NCBI RefSeq assembly: GCF_052857255.1
Contig: NC_135497.1
Span: 113,570,672-113,634,671, forward strand
Source: Amblyomma americanum
Taxonomy: Eukaryota; Arthropoda; Arachnida; Ixodida; Ixodidae
DNA length: 64,000 nucleotides
Direction of reading: 5' to 3'
Shown: positions 61,331 through 64,000 of the stretch, one piece after another
Position numbering within the stretch: position 1 is the stretch's first letter
How the letters are laid out: each line of letters opens with the position of its first letter
Notes under the pieces: generated by a model
Told to the model about the DNA's origin: nothing
The model's input: the letters and a program-made list of their open reading frames with translations, nothing else
Database searches by the model: none
Translations under genes and position numbers: made by a program

Positions 61331-63089
61331 GGATCCGTTGCGCCGTGCTCTGGCAGCCTTGGCGCTGCATGCGCAAACTGCACCGAGCGAGGTCGACTGG
61401 CCATTGGTCGTTCCTGTTTTTTTTTTTCTTTTTCGTATCGTGGCTCGTAAGCGCAGCCAATACGGCACATCTAAGCAAAGGCGCTGTCTGTTCGATAGCG
61501 GTAAAAGCATTTTCTGTATTTCTATTTTCCGTCGTTAAATGGTAGTTTTCTGGGACACGCTAAAGTCTGCGTGTTAGCGCGAGACGAAGTAAAAGTATAA
61601 GAGCAAAAAGGGCCAGCGCGGCGCTGCGCTGTCGGACCTCGGAGCATGTAATGCTTTCGGCGTCGCGATGACGGCCCGTGGGCGTGGTGACGGCTGGAGC
61701 AGCTCCGCGTCTTCCACTCCAGTGTCCACTGAAAGCTGAATCACAGACCGCGGACCCGATTTAGACTCGCTGAGGGCATTGTGTCCCGAAACGTTATTAT
61801 GCTTTCGCGTTTCGCTCTCGCTGTCCCCGTTTTTTTTTCTTTGAGCTCTTTTGTGCGGTGTCGGAACCATCAAAACAGGCTGAAAGAGAGACGCACTCGC
61901 GAGGGAGGGGGACAGTAATGATTCGTCTCTGCGAAGAAGACTTTAGTGAAAACTGTCGGCGTTGAGGAGAACAGTCCATGGATATTCGAGCTTGTTTGTT
62001 CGAACGAGTTTTTTTTTCACTCCAAGCAAGTTGATTCCTTTAATGCTATGAGGCTAGCAAAAGCGCGCCTTAATTAGAGCTCCGAGAAAATAAAAATAAA
62101 TAGAATCCAGTTTTCAGCATTTTGCGGCGCAAGTTATTTTATAAAAGTTTAGAGCGGCATAAAGGAACAGTGCTGTTTAAAAAAAAAACGCGTATGTACG
62201 ATTACTGGAAGAATGCCCTCTTATAGCTGGCGCTGAAAAGGTCTCTTCAGCTTGCTTAAACAAAATAAAAAGTCAGCTTCCCATATTTTTTACACAACCC
62301 CGCTTTAAGCAACAGTTCGTTTTGCTGCAGATGGAGCTCGAGTTGCAAATGCCGCGCATGTGCCAGTTGCCGGACTAATCTTTCAACCACCAGCATTTGT
62401 TTTCTTTTTTTTTTTTGCAACTTATGCACTCTTCATAAAGAAGCTGGCAGCGCTCCGCTCGTGTCCGGGCAAAATGGGCGGACGACCATGCGTGCACGGT
62501 CTTGGAATCGATTCAATTGATGCACCCGCTTTAGATTAAAGATTAAACGCGGACAGGCGTCCTCTATTCCTAGGAACAGCCGTGAAAAAATCTTTGATCG
62601 TTATCCATTCACGCGTACCCCAGAACTCCGGTTGTAAAGAATTACAAGAACCCTTTGCAAGGAAATAATTATTTGGGAATAAATACATGCACCGAATTAC
62701 GCCCCTGAGCGCCTCCTCGTTCAGGGCCACGTTTTGAAGTTTTGTATGGCCGCCCGCGCCACTCCCACAGCTGTGCTGGGTTCACGCTGCGCGCAACAGG
62801 AGCCCCACAATGCATTTTGAGGCCTGCTGTCTCACGACCTTAGGCCGTACTTGCCATCTTTCTTAAAACTAGGTAACAGATACGAAGAAGCCGGAAGACC
62901 GGTCTGGCTCACCTCGAAAACAACGCCCTTGCGGTCTCTGTTTCAATTCAGTTATTACTTCGGCCACAAAACCACTTTCAATGAAATCGTTTCTAGTACG
63001 TTGAAGCGCAGCTTGCTTTTATCGGGCAGATCAGCGCATAAAAATTTCAGGTGATACAGAAATATATTCTCTATTTTCTGTGAATACTT
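61331..63089. other. Unassigned DNA
   Basis: Several homopolymer A/T runs and short frames. No gene or repeat recognised. Confidence 0.4.
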
Positions 63090-63312
63090 GATTTGTTGTA
63101 TGGGGGTTTAACGCCCCAAAGCGACTCAGGCTATGGGGGATGCCGCAGGGAAGGAATGCGAATAATTTTCACCACCTGTGGTTCTTTAACGTCCACTGAC
63201 ATCGCACAGTACACGGGCCTTTAGAATTCCGCCTTCATCGAAAGTTGACTGCCGCGGCCGGGATCAAACCCGTGTCTTTCGGGTCAGCAACCGGGCGCCA
63301 TAACCACTCATG
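63090..63312 (-). mobile_element. Ruka SINE, head cut off by a Penelope-like end
   Basis: Minus copy: tail ATGGGGGTTTAACGCCCC, body TTCACCACCTGTGGTTC, B-box complement GGGATCAAACCCG. It stops after CCATAACCACTCA where the last ~15 bases of the head should follow. GGTGGGTGAACAGCGCAAC takes over instead. Confidence 0.9.
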
Positions 63313-64000
63313 GTGGGTGAACAGCGCAACAAAGGCGGGAGACAAAGGCAAGACAAGCGCTGACTAGCAACTGAGTTTATTCTCCGTGACCGCTGTCAAA
63401 ACGTGCTCAGGGTACCCTGCTTTACGCAGTCTAGCTACCTCGCCCTGAAAGCTTAGCTGCATCATGTGAGGGCACGACTTCAGGAGAGCGGATTCCAGGG
63501 AAAGGGTCACAATCGCCCTCTTGACCGTTTTAGACTGCCAAATCAAAAGGTAGGAAATCTTTTCTGGCTCTAGGGCGGTATCACCAGCAAACACATCTGT
63601 CTCCGAGCTTGACGTTGAGGTCTAAAAATTGAAGGATACTTTGTTCAGGCACCTCGTACGTGAAAGAGAGCTTTTTTGGGAGACACTATTGCAGAAGGTC
63701 AAAGGGAGACCAAAGAAAGCAAGGAGACCACAACGTAGCAGCACAAAGCCAGTGGTTATCCCCTATATACATAGGGTGTCCCACAACCTGAAAAGGGTTG
63801 GCAGCAAGTACGGCGTGCCGCTGGTCTTCTCTGCACCGAATAAATTGGCCAAGATGTGTCCCAAGGTCAGCAGCAACAGCCCTGACAGTTCCGGCTGCGG
63901 CACGATGCACGCAAAGCTGTACGTGCAGTGTGCCACGGGTGTGGTATATGAAATCCCCCTTAAATGTGGCAAAGTATATGTCGGGCAGACCGGCCGCTGT
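63313..64000 (+). mobile_element. Penelope-like element with internal inversion, runs off the window
   Basis: Penelope-like elements encode an RT fused to a GIY-YIG endonuclease. After a terminal block with AGCGCTGACTAGCAACTGAG (63350-63375), the segment 63385-63679 reads on the minus strand as the RT C-terminal part (ILQFLDLNVKLG, SCPHMMQLSFQGEVARLRKA, then GYPEHVLTAVTE). From 63680 the plus strand reads ETLLQKVKG, IPYIHRVSHNLKRVGSKYG, VPLVFSAPNKL and the endonuclease start GVVYEIPLKCGKVYVGQTGR, open to the window edge. In the family these two parts are consecutive, so the first part has been flipped in place. It also carries stops. 5'-truncated; the rest lies outside. Confidence 0.88.

Overview
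This is a repeat-rich piece of a eukaryotic nuclear genome, almost certainly a hard tick (Ixodidae). The main evidence is at least seven copies or relics of a tRNA-headed SINE that I recognise as Ruka, known from Rhipicephalus. They sit among RNase H-bearing LINEs, Penelope-like, Ty3/Gypsy and Tigger-type relics and very long dinucleotide microsatellites. There are no operons, ribosome binding sites or dense reading frames. Most open frames are chance frames or repeat artefacts. The species cannot be fixed from sequence alone.

Layout. 0-10 kb: mostly unassigned non-coding DNA with one LINE reverse-transcriptase relic, a cleanly inserted Ruka with a 14-bp target duplication, and a degenerate ~40-bp tandem array. 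10-20 kb: a pentanucleotide satellite beside a Ruka relic that is itself split by a LINE 3' end with an 11-bp target duplication; a 212-bp foldback; a full-length but decayed Tigger/pogo transposon with TA-flanked termini; and a foldback interrupted by a SINE whose tRNA head is reversed. 20-37 kb: a CR1/Jockey-type LINE, an LTR-like block, the first of five repeats sharing one pair of ends, a possible exon with three 51-bp coding-phase repeats, and long stretches with nothing recognisable. 37-40 kb: an RNase H-bearing LINE interrupted by two Ruka copies. 40-49 kb: more LINE tails, foldbacks and shared-end repeats.

The one host gene model I can support lies on the minus strand at about 49.4-52.6 kb. 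It is a THAP zinc-finger gene in four exons with a long 3' UTR ending at AATAAA. A Ruka lies in its last intron. One exon carries a frameshift and a zinc-ligand Cys appears replaced by Gly, so it is a pseudogene, a decaying allele or an assembly error.

54-64 kb: a 643-bp foldback, a ~650-bp GT tract, then a cluster of four copies of a repeat with a 73-nt tRNA-like core in the middle, tied to AT microsatellites and enclosing a decayed Gypsy pol. After that come another shared-end repeat, a CR1-like LINE tail and a Penelope-like element entering the right edge. A ~300-bp internal segment of that last element is inverted at nearly base-precise breakpoints.

I found no CRISPR array and no convincing undescribed biological system. 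The best leads are the tRNA-core repeat cluster, the shared-end/variable-interior family, the SINE with a reversed head, and the THAP locus.
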